Assembly: GCF_000174355.1 (NCBI RefSeq)
Contig: NZ_ACIS01000006.1
Span: 62,001-126,000, forward strand
DNA from: Pseudogulbenkiania ferrooxidans 2002
GTDB taxonomy: Bacteria > Pseudomonadota > Gammaproteobacteria > Burkholderiales > Chromobacteriaceae
Length of the DNA: 64,000 nucleotides
Reading direction: 5' to 3'
In this document: positions 19,395 through 31,474 of the stretch, piece after piece
How the letters are laid out: every line of letters begins with the position of its first letter
Position numbering within the stretch: position 1 is the stretch's first letter
The notes under the pieces: generated by a model
Seen by the model: only the letters and a program-made list of their open reading frames with translations
What the model was told of the DNA's origin: nothing
Databases searched by the model: none
Position numbers and translations under genes: made by a program

Positions 19395-20660
19395 ATGTCT
19401 TCCGATGCCTTAGCCGTATCCCGCGCCACTGTTTTTCCCGCTCCGCCCACCGCCCCGGTGCACGAACGACTGCGTGCCGGCACCCCCGCCTTCCGCCGCA
19501 CCAGCTGGGGCATGTTCTTCGGCGGTTTCGCCACCTTTTCCTCGCTGTACGGCATGCAGCCGCTGATGCCGATGTTCTCGCACGACTTCGGCCTGTCGCC
19601 GGCGGCGGCCAGCGGCGTGGTGTCGGCCGCAACCGGCGCGCTGGCGGTGGCGCTGATCCCGATGAGCCTGTTGGCCGACCGCTACGGCCGCAAGCCGGTG
19701 ATGAACCTGTCGCTCGGCCTGGCCGCGTTGTTGACGCTGTTGGCGGCATTTGCCGGCAGTTTCGGCCAACTGCTGCTGCTGCGCACCCTGCTGGGCATCG
19801 CGCTGGCCGGCATCCCGGCGGTGGCGATGGCCTATCTGAGCGAGGAGATCGAGCCGGCCTCGCTGGGGCAGTCGATGGGGCTGTATATCGCCGGCAACGC
19901 GCTGGGCGGCATGAGCGGACGCTTTTTCCTGTCGCTGATGAGCGAATGGGCCAGCTGGCGCGAGGCGGTGGCGGTGCTGGGCCTGTTCGGGCTGGTGTCG
20001 GCCGTGGTGTTCTGGCGCTGCCTGCCGCCGTCGCGGCATTTCCGTCCGGCGCGGCTGGTGCTGGGCGAGGTGCGCGGCAACCTGCGCCTGCATCTGGCCG
20101 ACGACGGTCTGCCCTGGTTGTTCGCCACGGCCTTTTTGCTGATGGGCTGCTTCGTCAGCCTGTACAACTACCTCGGCTACCACCTGGCGCTGGCGCCGTT
20201 CAACCTGTCACCGAGCGCGGTCGGCGCGGTGTTCCTGCTGTACGTGGTGGGGATGTGGAGCTCGGCCTGGGTGGGGCGGCTGGCCGACCGTCTGGGGCGG
20301 CGCAACGTGTTGTGGGTCATGGTGAGCCTGATGCTGGCCGGGTTGGCGCTGACGCTGGCCGGCACGCTGTGGCTGGTGGTGCCGGGCATCGCGGTGTTCA
20401 CCTTCGGTTTCTTCGGCGCGCACTCGGTGGCGAGCAGCTGGATCGGCCGCCGCGCCAGCCGGGCGCGCGGTCTGGCCTCGGCGCTCTACCTGAGCTGCTA
20501 CTACCTGGGCGGCAGCGGCCTGGGCTCGGCCTCGGGCCTGATGTGGAGCTCGGGTGGCTGGGGCGGGGTGGTGCTGGCGCTGACGGGCGGCCTGCTGTTG
20601 TGCCTCGGCATCGCGCTGCGGCTGCGTCGCCTGGCACCGCTGCCGGCTGCAACGAACTGA
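19395..20660 (+). CDS. MFS transporter, YnfM-like
   Basis: 421 residues with twelve predicted membrane segments. The major facilitator loop 2-3 motif is present (LLADRYGRKPVM, near residue 100) and a similar GRLADRLGRRNV follows in the second half. Closest in style to the YnfM/YdeG group of drug or arabinose-type exporters; substrate unknown. ATG 19395 chosen over an in-frame TTG two codons upstream. Own terminator downstream. Confidence 0.82.
   Translation: MSSDALAVSRATVFPAPPTAPVHERLRAGTPAFRRTSWGMFFGGFATFSSLYGMQPLMPMFSHDFGLSPAAASGVVSAATGALAVALIPMSLLADRYGRKPVMNLSLGLAALLTLLAAFAGSFGQLLLLRTLLGIALAGIPAVAMAYLSEEIEPASLGQSMGLYIAGNALGGMSGRFFLSLMSEWASWREAVAVLGLFGLVSAVVFWRCLPPSRHFRPARLVLGEVRGNLRLHLADDGLPWLFATAFLLMGCFVSLYNYLGYHLALAPFNLSPSAVGAVFLLYVVGMWSSAWVGRLADRLGRRNVLWVMVSLMLAGLALTLAGTLWLVVPGIAVFTFGFFGAHSVASSWIGRRASRARGLASALYLSCYYLGGSGLGSASGLMWSSGGWGGVVLALTGGLLLCLGIALRLRRLAPLPAATN
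19761..19772 (-). repeat. degenerate copy of the 12-mer repeat
   Basis: TTCGGCCAACTG, 10 of 12 positions match the reverse complement of AGGTTGGCCGAA. Weak; inside the MFS gene. Confidence 0.3.
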
Positions 20661-20692
20661 GTTTTTCTCCTCCTCTTGTTTCCGGTCTCCGG

Positions 20693-20727
20693 ACCCGGCG
20701 CGAGTCTTTCGCTGCCGGGTTTTTTTC
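20693..20727 (+). terminator. MFS gene terminator
   Basis: ACCCGGC...GCCGGGT stem with an additional inner GCGA/TCGC pairing, followed by eight T (20720-20727). Confidence 0.9.
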
Positions 20728-20734
20728 TGTCCGC

Positions 20735-21658
20735 TCAATAGGCCCGTTGCCGGTCGACCCACCCTTCCGGCCTTGCCCCGCCCTGCAGCGCGCGCAGGCT
20801 GGCGGCGATCTGCTCTACCGCCGGGCCGGGCAGGGTGATGGCGGCGATGTGCGGGGTGACGGTCACGCTCGGGTGTGTCCACAGCGGGTGCTCTACGGCC
20901 AGCGGCTCGCGGGCGAACACGTCGAGCTGGGCAAAGCGCAGCTGGCCGGCGTCGAGCAGTTCGAGCAAGGCCTCCTGGTCGAGTTGCTCGCCGCGGCCGG
21001 CGTTGATCACGGCCGCGCCACGGGGCAGCCGGGCCAGCCGTTCGCGGTCGAGCAGGCCGCGCGTTTCCGGGGTGGACGGCAGCAGGCTCACCAGCACGTC
21101 GGTCTCGGCCAGCAGCGTGTCCAGCGCCGCGCTGCCGTGCCGGCAGTCGACGCCGGGCAGCTGGCGCGGGCTGCGGCTCCAGCCGGACACGGCGTAGCCC
21201 CGCCCGGCCAGGGTGGTGGCGACCACCGCGCCGATGGCGCCCAGCCCCAGCACACCGACGCGGACCTCGTGCGCCAGCCGGGGCCGTTGCGGCTGCCAGC
21301 GGCGCTCGGCCTGCTGGCGCTGGTAGACGTCGAACTGGCGCTGGTAGCGCAGCACGCCGTACAGCGCGTACTCCGCCATCTGCTGCGCCATGCCGGCGTC
21401 GGTCAGGCGGATCACGGGCAGCGTCGGTGGCAGGTCGGCACGGGCGAGCAGGCGGTCCACCCCGGCGCCGAGCGCGAACACCGCCTCGAGCCGGGGAAAG
21501 CGGGCGAAAAACCCTTCCGGCGGATTCCACACCACGGTGTAGCGCACGGCCGCGCCGTCGACCTCCTGCGGCCACACCGCCAGGTCGATATCGGGCAGCG
21601 CCTGGCGCAGCAGCGGCGCCAGCTGTTCGGCATCCTGCTGGGCGTAGAGATAGAGCAT
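20735..21658 (-). CDS. ghrA: glyoxylate/hydroxypyruvate reductase A type 2-hydroxyacid dehydrogenase
   Basis: 307 residues; D-isomer-specific 2-hydroxyacid dehydrogenase. It has an NAD(P)-binding motif VGVLGLGAIGAVVA (about residues 133-146), the INAGRGEQLD segment (about 216-225) with the family arginine at the substrate site, and the catalytic His in VTPHIAAIT (near 278). The N-terminal PEGFFARFPRLEAVFALGAG is typical of GhrA rather than GhrB. Reduces glyoxylate or hydroxypyruvate in the cytoplasm. Starts 16 nt after the flavoprotein gene upstream, so they share a transcript. Confidence 0.82.
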   Translation of the reverse strand: MLYLYAQQDAEQLAPLLRQALPDIDLAVWPQEVDGAAVRYTVVWNPPEGFFARFPRLEAVFALGAGVDRLLARADLPPTLPVIRLTDAGMAQQMAEYALYGVLRYQRQFDVYQRQQAERRWQPQRPRLAHEVRVGVLGLGAIGAVVATTLAGRGYAVSGWSRSPRQLPGVDCRHGSAALDTLLAETDVLVSLLPSTPETRGLLDRERLARLPRGAAVINAGRGEQLDQEALLELLDAGQLRFAQLDVFAREPLAVEHPLWTHPSVTVTPHIAAITLPGPAVEQIAASLRALQGGARPEGWVDRQRAY

Positions 21659-21674
21659 GGCGTTTCCTTCGCTT

Positions 21675-22931
21675 TCAGGTGGGGCGGCGCGTCTGCAGCC
21701 ACTCCCACACCCCCAATCCGGCGGCGCGGCCGCTGGCGAAGCAGGCGGTGAGCAGGTAGCCGCCGGTCGGGGCTTCCCAGTCCAGCATCTCGCCGGCGCA
21801 GAACACGCCGGGCAGTTGGCGCAGCATCAGGCGCTCGTCGAGCGCGGCAAAGGTGACGCCGCCGCCGCTGCTGATGGCCTCGTCGAGCGGGCGCGGCGCG
21901 ATGAGCTTGACCGGCAGCGCCTTGATCGCCGCCGCCAGTCGTTGCGGATCGCTCATGGTGTCCTTGTCCAGGCACTCGCGCAGCAAGCCCATCTTGACGC
22001 CCTTCAGCCCGACGCGGCTTTGCAGGTGGCTGGACAGGGAGCGCGAGCCGCGCGGGTGGGCCACCTCCGCGGTGACGCGCGCCAGGTCCTTGCCCGGCGC
22101 CAGGTCGAGGTGGATGGTGGCGCTGCCGTGCGCGGCGATGGCGTCGCGCAGAGGGGCGGAAAAGGCGTAGATCAGGCTGCCCTCGACGCCGCCCTCGGTG
22201 ACGACGAACTCGCCCTGCTTGCGCTGCTCGCGGCCGTCCGCGTCGGTGAAGCTCAGCACCACCGATTTCAGCGGCTCACCGGCGAAGCGGCTGCGGAAGT
22301 GCTCGCTCCAGCCGACGTCGAAGCCGCAGTTGGACGGCACCAGCGGGCAGACCTCGACGCCGCGTTCGGCCAACCTTGGCAGCCATGCCCCGTCCGAGCC
22401 CAGCTTGGCCCAGCTGCCGCCGCCCAGTGCCAGCAGTACGGCGTCGGCGCGTACCCTCTTGTCGCCTTCGGGCGTGCTCAGCAGCAGGGCGCCGTCGTCG
22501 CTCCAGCCCTGCCAGCGGTGACGCACGTGGATGCGCACGCCGGCTTCGCGCAGGCGCTGCAGCCAGGCGCGCAACAGCGGCGCGGCTTTCATCGCGGTGG
22601 GAAACACCCGCCCGGACGAGCCGACGAAGGTGTCGATGCCCAGCCCGTGCACCCATTCGCGCAGTTCTGCTCCGCCGAAGGCCTGCAGCCAGGGCCGCAA
22701 CTGCTCGCTGCGGCTGCCGTAGCGAGACAAGAACGGCTCGGCCGGCTCGGAGTGGGTGATGTTCATGCCGCCGACGCCGGCCAGCAGGAACTTGCGCCCG
22801 ACCGAGGGCATGGCGTCGTAGACGTCGACCTGTGCGCCTTGCCGGCTTAGCACTTCGGCCGCCATCAGTCCGGCCGGGCCGCCGCCGACGATGGCGACGC
22901 GGCGGCTCGGGCCTGTTGCTGTCGTGGTCAT
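21675..22931 (-). CDS. BaiN/HI0933-like flavoprotein (TIGR03862-type)
   Basis: 418 residues. FAD-binding motif VAIVGGGPAGLMAAEVL near the N-terminus, the characteristic GRKFLLAGVGGMNIT (about 45-59), and a C-terminal AGEMLDWEAPTGGYLLTACFASG that closes the FAD site. The family is NAD(P)/FAD-dependent oxidoreductases of largely unknown substrate; BaiN itself reduces bile-acid intermediates, which need not apply here. Start ATG 22931 has GGAGC eight bases upstream. Contains a perfect 12-mer repeat (22365-22376). Confidence 0.82.
   Translation of the reverse strand: MTTTATGPSRRVAIVGGGPAGLMAAEVLSRQGAQVDVYDAMPSVGRKFLLAGVGGMNITHSEPAEPFLSRYGSRSEQLRPWLQAFGGAELREWVHGLGIDTFVGSSGRVFPTAMKAAPLLRAWLQRLREAGVRIHVRHRWQGWSDDGALLLSTPEGDKRVRADAVLLALGGGSWAKLGSDGAWLPRLAERGVEVCPLVPSNCGFDVGWSEHFRSRFAGEPLKSVVLSFTDADGREQRKQGEFVVTEGGVEGSLIYAFSAPLRDAIAAHGSATIHLDLAPGKDLARVTAEVAHPRGSRSLSSHLQSRVGLKGVKMGLLRECLDKDTMSDPQRLAAAIKALPVKLIAPRPLDEAISSGGGVTFAALDERLMLRQLPGVFCAGEMLDWEAPTGGYLLTACFASGRAAGLGVWEWLQTRRPT
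22365..22376 (-). repeat. AGGTTGGCCGAA repeat copy in the BaiN-like gene
   Basis: Perfect 12-mer, read in frame as RLAE (PRLAERG). Confidence 0.8.
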
Positions 22932-23454
22932 CGTCGGCGCTCCGTGGCGGCGGGCGGCATGGCGGCGTGTGTCATCGCTTCTGGTCCTGGCTATGGCTGG
23001 TGAGTGGCGGGCGGCGACGGCAGCCGCTAACGCCTTGTTTTGGCGGGCAAAGGCAAGCGTCACGTGGCGTCCCTGCCCGAGAGGGGCTGATTGTCACAGA
23101 AACGTCGTCAAAACCCAAGCGGGCCGCCGCCGGCCGCCGGCGCCCTGGTGCGGGCGTGGTGTTCGGATTTCCGTGTGCTAATGCTCTGGAAAGTACGGCG
23201 TTCCGTCTGTTTGTTGCGACGGTCGGAATTTGTTCGATATAAATCAATGGGTTGTATTCTGGTTTGCTTGGCTGCGGGCTGGCCCGATTCCTGCTCAATA
23301 GCGACCCGGGCTAGAACATGGCAGCAGGTCGCAAGAACCTGCGCCGCTTGCCGGGGGCGCCCCGCCTGCCGCCATCGAGGCGGCCGTGGCGACCCCGCCT
23401 CTACTGGTCGGGGCGAATCACGCTCTGGCCACGATAATCCTCAAAGGAGAGAAC
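22932..23454. other. 523-bp gap between BaiN-like gene and ansB
   Basis: No gene recognised. It must hold the promoters of both divergent genes. Around 23234-23260 it is AT-rich, with an FNR-like dyad and a TATTCT box. The rest is GC-rich without clear signals. Confidence 0.5.
23234..23247. promoter_or_regulatory. FNR-like box upstream of ansB
   Basis: TCGAT-ATAA-ATCAA, one mismatch from TTGAT-N4-ATCAA, about 210 bp before the ansB start. E. coli ansB is known to be under FNR and CRP control, which makes the site plausible, but no well-spaced -10 box supports it. Confidence 0.35.
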
Positions 23455-24540
23455 ATGTTTGTCGATAAACGCTTTGCTCGCGCTGCCGCCCTGCTGGCTT
23501 GCTCCGCCGTCTTTTCCTTCGCCCACGCCGAAGAGGCCGCTCCGGCCAAGCTGCCCAACGTGGTGATCCTGGCCACCGGCGGCACCATCGCCGGCACCGG
23601 TGCTTCCACCACCACCACCATCGGCTACACCGCCGCCAAGGTCGGTGTCGACAAGATGATCGAAAGCGTGCCGGAACTGAAGAAGGCCGCCAACGTGCGT
23701 GGCGAGCAGGTGGTGCAGATCGCCAGCGAAAGCATGACTAACGACGTCTGGCTGAAGCTCGCCAAGCGCGTCAACGAACTGCTGGCGCAGAAGGACGTCG
23801 ACGGCGTGGTCATCACCCACGGCACCGATACCATCGAAGAAACCGCCTACTTCCTCGACCTGACGGTGAAGAGCAAGAAGCCGGTGGTGATCGTCGGCTC
23901 CATGCGCCCGTCCACCGCGATCAGCGCCGACGGCCCGATCAACCTGTACAACGCCGTGCTGCTGGCCGGCAGCAAGGAAGCCGTCGGCAAGGGCGTGCTG
24001 GTGACGCTGAACGACCAGATCAACGCCGGCCGCGATGTCACCAAGACCAACACTTCCACCGCCGACACCTTCAAGACGCCGGAACTGGGCTTCCTCGGCT
24101 ACATGCAGGACAACAAGCCGCACTTCTACCGTCTGCCGGTACGCAAGCACACCGCCGAGACCGAGTTCGACGTCAGCAAGCTCGACAAGCTGCCGCAAGT
24201 CGACATCGTCTACGGCTACGCCAACATGAACCGCGTGGCGCTGGACGCCGACGTCGCCGCTGGTGCCAAGGGCATCGTCCAGGCCGGCGTGGGTGACGGC
24301 AGCATGGCCGCTCAGATGCTGCCGGCCTTCCGCGAAGCCCGCCAGAAAGGCGTCATCGTGGTACGCAGCTCGCGCGTGGGTTCCGGCATCGTCGCCCGCA
24401 ACGGCGAAGTGAACGACGACAAGGAAGACTTCGTCGTATCCGACACGCTGAACGCGCAGAAGGCCCGTATCCTGCTGATGCTGGCCATGACCAAGACCAA
24501 CGACACCAAGAAGATCCAGCAGATGTTCTACACCTACTGA
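23455..24540 (+). CDS. ansB: periplasmic L-asparaginase, type II
   Basis: 361 residues. Signal peptide MFVDKRFARAAALLACSAVFSFAHA (cleavage after AHA, about residue 25). Type II asparaginase signatures: VVILATGGTIAG (about 36-47, nucleophile Thr44 region) and ITHGTDTIEE (120-129, second Thr121/Asp125 motif), and the C-terminal SRVGSGIV. Hydrolyses asparagine (and some glutamine) to aspartate and ammonia in the periplasm. Start preceded by AAAGGAGAG. Own strong terminator downstream. Confidence 0.94.
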   Translation: MFVDKRFARAAALLACSAVFSFAHAEEAAPAKLPNVVILATGGTIAGTGASTTTTIGYTAAKVGVDKMIESVPELKKAANVRGEQVVQIASESMTNDVWLKLAKRVNELLAQKDVDGVVITHGTDTIEETAYFLDLTVKSKKPVVIVGSMRPSTAISADGPINLYNAVLLAGSKEAVGKGVLVTLNDQINAGRDVTKTNTSTADTFKTPELGFLGYMQDNKPHFYRLPVRKHTAETEFDVSKLDKLPQVDIVYGYANMNRVALDADVAAGAKGIVQAGVGDGSMAAQMLPAFREARQKGVIVVRSSRVGSGIVARNGEVNDDKEDFVVSDTLNAQKARILLMLAMTKTNDTKKIQQMFYTY

Positions 24541-24561
24541 GCGGCTCTTTGCCCAGTCACA

Positions 24562-24589
24562 AACAGCAGCCCGCGGGCTGCTGTTTTTT
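24562..24589 (+). terminator. ansB terminator
   Basis: AACAGCAGCCCG / CGGGCTGCTGTT, a 24-bp perfect palindrome running into six T. Confidence 0.92.
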
Positions 24590-24619
24590 ATTGGCGGGAA
24601 GCTGGCCTGGCACGGCAAA

Positions 24620-24631
24620 AGGTTGGCCGAA
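24620..24631 (+). repeat. AGGTTGGCCGAA repeat copy, intergenic
   Basis: Perfect 12-mer (with AAA before and G after) between the ansB terminator and the end of the glutathione transferase gene. Confidence 0.8.
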
Positions 24632-24724
24632 GATTGCCCGCGCTGGCCCGGGAGCGCGCCGTACGCCGTCTGCAGTAGCGAGACGTGCCGGCCGGGGAGG
24701 CAGGGGAAAAGGTATCGACACGCC

Positions 24725-25345
24725 TCAGGATAGAGGGAGTTGCAGCGCCTCGGTGCTGGCGGGGCGCGCACGCAAGGCGGCGTACCAGCGCTCCAGTTCC
24801 GGGCGGGACGTGCGCTCCAGCGGCAGGTTGAGCCAGAGATGCACGCTGCAGCCGAGCACGATGTCGGCCATTGTGAAGCATTTGCCGGTCAGCCACGTGC
24901 GTCCGGTCAGGTGCTGCTCGAGCAGGCTGGCCAGCCGGTCGACCTTCACGCGCGCGGTGTCGATCGCGTCCTGGCTGCGCTGCTCCGGGGGTACGCGCAG
25001 CAGATTGTAGATCGCCGGCACCAGGGCCGGGTTGAACACCGTGGCCTGCCAGTCCATCCAGCGGTCGGCGTCGGCGCGCTGCTGCAGATCGTCCGGATAC
25101 AGGCTGCCGTGGCCGTACTTGGCGGCCAGATAGCGCACGATGGCGTTCGATTCCCACAGGGTGAAGCCGTCGTCGTCGATCAGCGGGATGGTGCCGTTCG
25201 GGTTGCGCGCCAGGAATTCCGGCGTGTCGAGCCCGCCGAACGGGCCGCCGGCGTCGATGCGCTCGAACGGCAGCCCCAGTTCGGCCGCGCACCACACCAC
25301 CTTCTTGACGTTGAGCGAGTTGAGCCGTCCCCAGATTTTCAGCAT
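24725..25345 (-). CDS. glutathione S-transferase
   Basis: 206 residues. N-terminal thioredoxin-like domain with RLNSLNVKKVVW (Ser10 in the glutathione site) and the cis-Pro/Glu-Ser pair GTIPLIDDDGFTLWESNAI (residues about 51-69), then an all-helical C-terminal domain with the FTMADIVLG capping motif. Cytoplasmic conjugation or reduction of an unknown substrate. Single gene, no informative neighbours. Confidence 0.88.
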   Translation of the reverse strand: MLKIWGRLNSLNVKKVVWCAAELGLPFERIDAGGPFGGLDTPEFLARNPNGTIPLIDDDGFTLWESNAIVRYLAAKYGHGSLYPDDLQQRADADRWMDWQATVFNPALVPAIYNLLRVPPEQRSQDAIDTARVKVDRLASLLEQHLTGRTWLTGKCFTMADIVLGCSVHLWLNLPLERTSRPELERWYAALRARPASTEALQLPLS

Positions 25346-25380
25346 GCCTTTGTCCTTTCGTGGTGGATTCGGCCATTGTA

Positions 25381-25407
25381 GCCCGAAACCGCTGGACGGC
25401 TTCGGGC
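25381..25407 (-). terminator. hairpin past a 25-codon open frame
   Basis: GCCCGAAACCG-CTGGA-CGGCTTCGGGC, 11-bp arms with one wobble pair, 6 nt past the stop of the small open frame on the minus strand. No T run follows, so termination strength is doubtful. Confidence 0.35.
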
Positions 25408-25413
25408 GAGAGT

Positions 25414-25491
25414 TCAGGCCTGCGGCTTGCCCTGCGCCGTGATGACCACGTTGCCGTACGTCAGCTTTTTGTCATGGGCCTTGTGTGGCAT
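25414..25491 (-). CDS. possible 25-residue peptide
   Basis: ATG-to-TGA frame encoding a peptide that begins MPHKAHDKKLTYGNVV and ends GKPQA. The composition is protein-like and unlike the Arg/Ala/Pro-rich chance frames of this window, and a hairpin follows the stop. No good ribosome site is visible (only weak purines before the ATG). It may be a true small protein or the remnant of a larger gene lost next to the glutathione transferase. No family recognised. Confidence 0.3.
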   Translation of the reverse strand: MPHKAHDKKLTYGNVVITAQGKPQA

Positions 25492-25572
25492 TCTGAAGAG
25501 AATGGGCGCAGCAGCCCGAATTGCCACCTTTCAGGGCGCCTGTTGCTTGGGCCTCGAGCCGAGGAGTTACCG

Positions 25573-26211
25573 ATGGTTGCCGTTCCCGATCTCTTGCTTT
25601 TTGCCGGTGCTTCCCTGCTGATGGTGCTGACGCCGGGGCCGAACATGATCTACCTGATTTCGCGTTCGATCTGCCAGGGGCGCCAGGCCGGGGTGATTTC
25701 CTTGTTCGGGGTGGTGGCCGGCTTTCTGGTTCACATGCTGGCGGCCGCTCTGGGATTGTCCGCGCTGTTCCTGGCGGTGCCCTTTGCCTACGAGCTGCTC
25801 AAGTGGGCCGGGGCGCTTTATCTGCTCTGGCTCGCCTGGCAGGCCGTGAAGCCGGGGGCACGCTCGCCGTTCGAGCCGCGGCAGCTCGCGGCGGACCCTG
25901 TGCCCAAGCTCTTCCTGATGGGCTTTCTCACCAATCTGCTCAATCCCAAGGTCGCCGTGTTCTATCTGTCGATCTTCCCGCAATTCGTGTCGCCCGAGCA
26001 CGGCTCGGTGTTCGGGCAGAGCGTCACGCTGGGGCTCACGCAGATTGCGGTGAGTTTCTCGGTCAATCTGCTGATCGCACTCAGTGCCGCCGGCATGGCG
26101 TCATGGTTCGCGCGCAAGCCGTTGTGGCTGGCGGCGCAGCGCTATCTGATGGGCTGCGTGCTGGGGGCGCTGGCACTGCGCCTGGCCCTCGAGCCGCGTC
26201 GCAGCGTTTAG
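25573..26211 (+). CDS. LysE/RhtB family amino-acid exporter
   Basis: 212 residues, six hydrophobic segments, with the family signature LLMVLTPGPNMIYLISRSI near the N-terminus and NPKVAVFYLSIFPQF (about 128-142). Inner-membrane exporter of amino acids or homoserine lactone-type compounds; substrate not determinable. ATG 25573 chosen because the first membrane helix starts there and GAGGAG lies upstream. The quinone reductase gene follows after 25 nt, so they are probably co-transcribed. Confidence 0.85.
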   Translation: MVAVPDLLLFAGASLLMVLTPGPNMIYLISRSICQGRQAGVISLFGVVAGFLVHMLAAALGLSALFLAVPFAYELLKWAGALYLLWLAWQAVKPGARSPFEPRQLAADPVPKLFLMGFLTNLLNPKVAVFYLSIFPQFVSPEHGSVFGQSVTLGLTQIAVSFSVNLLIALSAAGMASWFARKPLWLAAQRYLMGCVLGALALRLALEPRRSV

Positions 26212-26236
26212 TCGTGTGGGTAGGGTGGTGCGTGCC

Positions 26237-26821
26237 ATGGGCAAACACATCCTCGTCATCCAGGGACATCCCGACCCCGCCGGTGACCACTTCTGCCATG
26301 CGCTGGCGGAGGCCTACGTCCAAGACGCGCGCGAGGCCGGGCACGAGGTTCGGCTGATCGAGGTGGCCACGCTCGACTTCCCGTTGCTGCGCTCCAAGGA
26401 GGAGTTCGATAACGGTACGCCCGTCGAAGTGATCCGGCGGGCGCAGGAGAGCATCAACTGGGCCGAGCACCTGGTCATCGTCTACCCGCTGTGGCTGGGC
26501 TCCCTGCCGGCCTTGCTGAAAGCCTTTCTGGAGCAGGTGTTCCGTCCGCAGTTCGCTTTCGACCAGTCCAACGGTAAGGGATGGCGCAAGCGCCTGAGCG
26601 GTAAATCGGCCCGCATCGTCGTCACCATGGGCATGCCGGCGCCGATCTACCGCTGGTATTTCGGCGCTCATGGCCTCAAGAGTCTGAAGCGCAGTATCCT
26701 CGGCTTTTCCGGCATCGGGCCGATTCGAGACAGCCTGATCGGCATGGTCGAGGCGGAGGATGGCGAGCGACGTGGCCGGTGGCTGGAAACGATGCGCCGG
26801 CTGGGGCGGGAGGGGCGTTAG
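26237..26821 (+). CDS. flavodoxin-fold NAD(P)H:quinone oxidoreductase
   Basis: 194 residues. NAD(P)H dehydrogenase (quinone) family related to KefF/MdaB/NQO1. The FMN/FAD phosphate-binding start KHILVIQGHPDPAGDHFC (residues 3-20) and VIVYPLWLGSLPALLKAFLEQVF (about 83-105) are typical. Two-electron reduction of quinones protects against redox cycling (family knowledge). Downstream of the LysE-type exporter and followed by a bidirectional terminator. Confidence 0.82.
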   Translation: MGKHILVIQGHPDPAGDHFCHALAEAYVQDAREAGHEVRLIEVATLDFPLLRSKEEFDNGTPVEVIRRAQESINWAEHLVIVYPLWLGSLPALLKAFLEQVFRPQFAFDQSNGKGWRKRLSGKSARIVVTMGMPAPIYRWYFGAHGLKSLKRSILGFSGIGPIRDSLIGMVEAEDGERRGRWLETMRRLGREGR

Positions 26822-26855
26822 GGCGGAAGCACCCTGGCCATATTCGGACGATAAA

Positions 26856-26884
26856 AAGCCCCGCGTGTGAACCACGCGGGGCTT
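26856..26884. terminator. bidirectional terminator between quinone reductase and ygiQ
   Basis: AAGCCCCGCGTG-TGAAC-CACGCGGGGCTT, 12-bp perfect stem. A run of five T follows on the minus strand (end of ygiQ); the plus side has TTTGTT. Confidence 0.9.
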
Positions 26885-26896
26885 TGTTATGGGTGC

Positions 26897-29191
<2,295 letters not shown>

Positions 29192-29311
29192 GGTGCGTGC
29201 GATTATTCGGGTGACGCGCATTGTGCCAGATTTTGCCCCCGGAGATCAGTAAATTTGATTGTTTTTCAAGGGCATAACCCCAATTTCAGGCGGGTTTTTG
29301 GGGGCGGGATG

Positions 29312-29323
29312 GGGTTGGCCGAA
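29312..29323 (+). repeat. near-match of the 12-mer repeat (GGGTTGGCCGAA)
   Basis: 11 of 12 match, in the gap between ygiQ and glnS, about 115 bp before the glnS start. Confidence 0.5.
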
Positions 29324-29438
29324 GGCCGCGGAAAACGGCCTGCAGCCGGCACGGCACGCCCGGTGCATTCGGAATATCGACGCTAAATCGGGTACAATCG
29401 GGCCATTGGAATCCACCGAAACACTAGACATTCATCCC

Positions 29439-31124
<1,686 letters not shown>

Positions 31125-31125
31125 A

Positions 31126-31304
31126 AACCTATTTCATTGGGCGGCTGTGCCTTTGCATCTTGAGTGCCGGCGCTGCTCTGAGCGGGCGAGTCTCTGCACG
31201 GAGACTCGGTCAGCCATGATCCTCATGGGCTACGTGTCCATTCCGGTTCCTGTGCTCCGGCAGCCCTCAACCTGCTTTGGCCAGCTTGCCTACTAAAATC
31301 GGTT
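31126..31304. repeat. MITE-like repeat, family 1 copy A
   Basis: 179-bp element right after the glnS stop. Imperfect inverted ends: AACCTATTTCATTGGGCGGC on the left against the reverse complement AACCGATTTTAGTAGGC on the right. Internal blocks CATCTTGAGTGCCGGCG, CAGCCATGATCCTCATG, TCCATTCCGGTTCCTG and CTCAACCTGCTTTGGC recur at 44530-44673, and the middle ones at 51060-51234 in inverse orientation. It contains a hairpin CGAGTCTC/GAGACTCG that differs from the other copies by paired changes. Confidence 0.7.
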
Positions 31305-31325
31305 GTTGGCTGATCCGCATTAGTA

Positions 31326-31357
31326 AAATGGCGGCCCCGTGGGGCCGCCATTTCTTT
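31326..31357 (+). terminator. glnS terminator
   Basis: AAATGGCGGCCCC-GT-GGGGCCGCCATTT, 13-bp perfect stem then CTTTT. It lies 200 bp past glnS because a repeat element sits in between, which suggests the element inserted between gene and terminator. Confidence 0.8.
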
Positions 31358-31399
31358 TGACGTGCGGCCTCCGCGTCGAATGGCCGGCAAAACGATTCG

Positions 31400-31413
31400 T
31401 TGACGCATGTCAA
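31400..31413 (+). promoter_or_regulatory. FNR/DNR-type box of the cytochrome c gene
   Basis: TTGAC-GCAT-GTCAA, a perfect 5-bp dyad of the FNR/ANR/DNR type. With CACTAT (31436-31441) as the -10 box, the start would be about 31448 and the dyad centre at -41.5, the canonical class II activator position. Confidence 0.7.
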
Positions 31414-31435
31414 TAGCTTGCGGTTGCTCCAGGCT

Positions 31436-31441
31436 CACTAT
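31436..31441 (+). promoter_or_regulatory. -10 box of the cytochrome c promoter
   Basis: CACTAT, 4 of 6 to TATAAT, without a good -35 box at the usual spacing, as expected where an FNR-type activator substitutes for it. Confidence 0.5.
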
Positions 31442-31474
31442 GGGAATTGAAGCCATTCACGATCGGAGGTCAAA

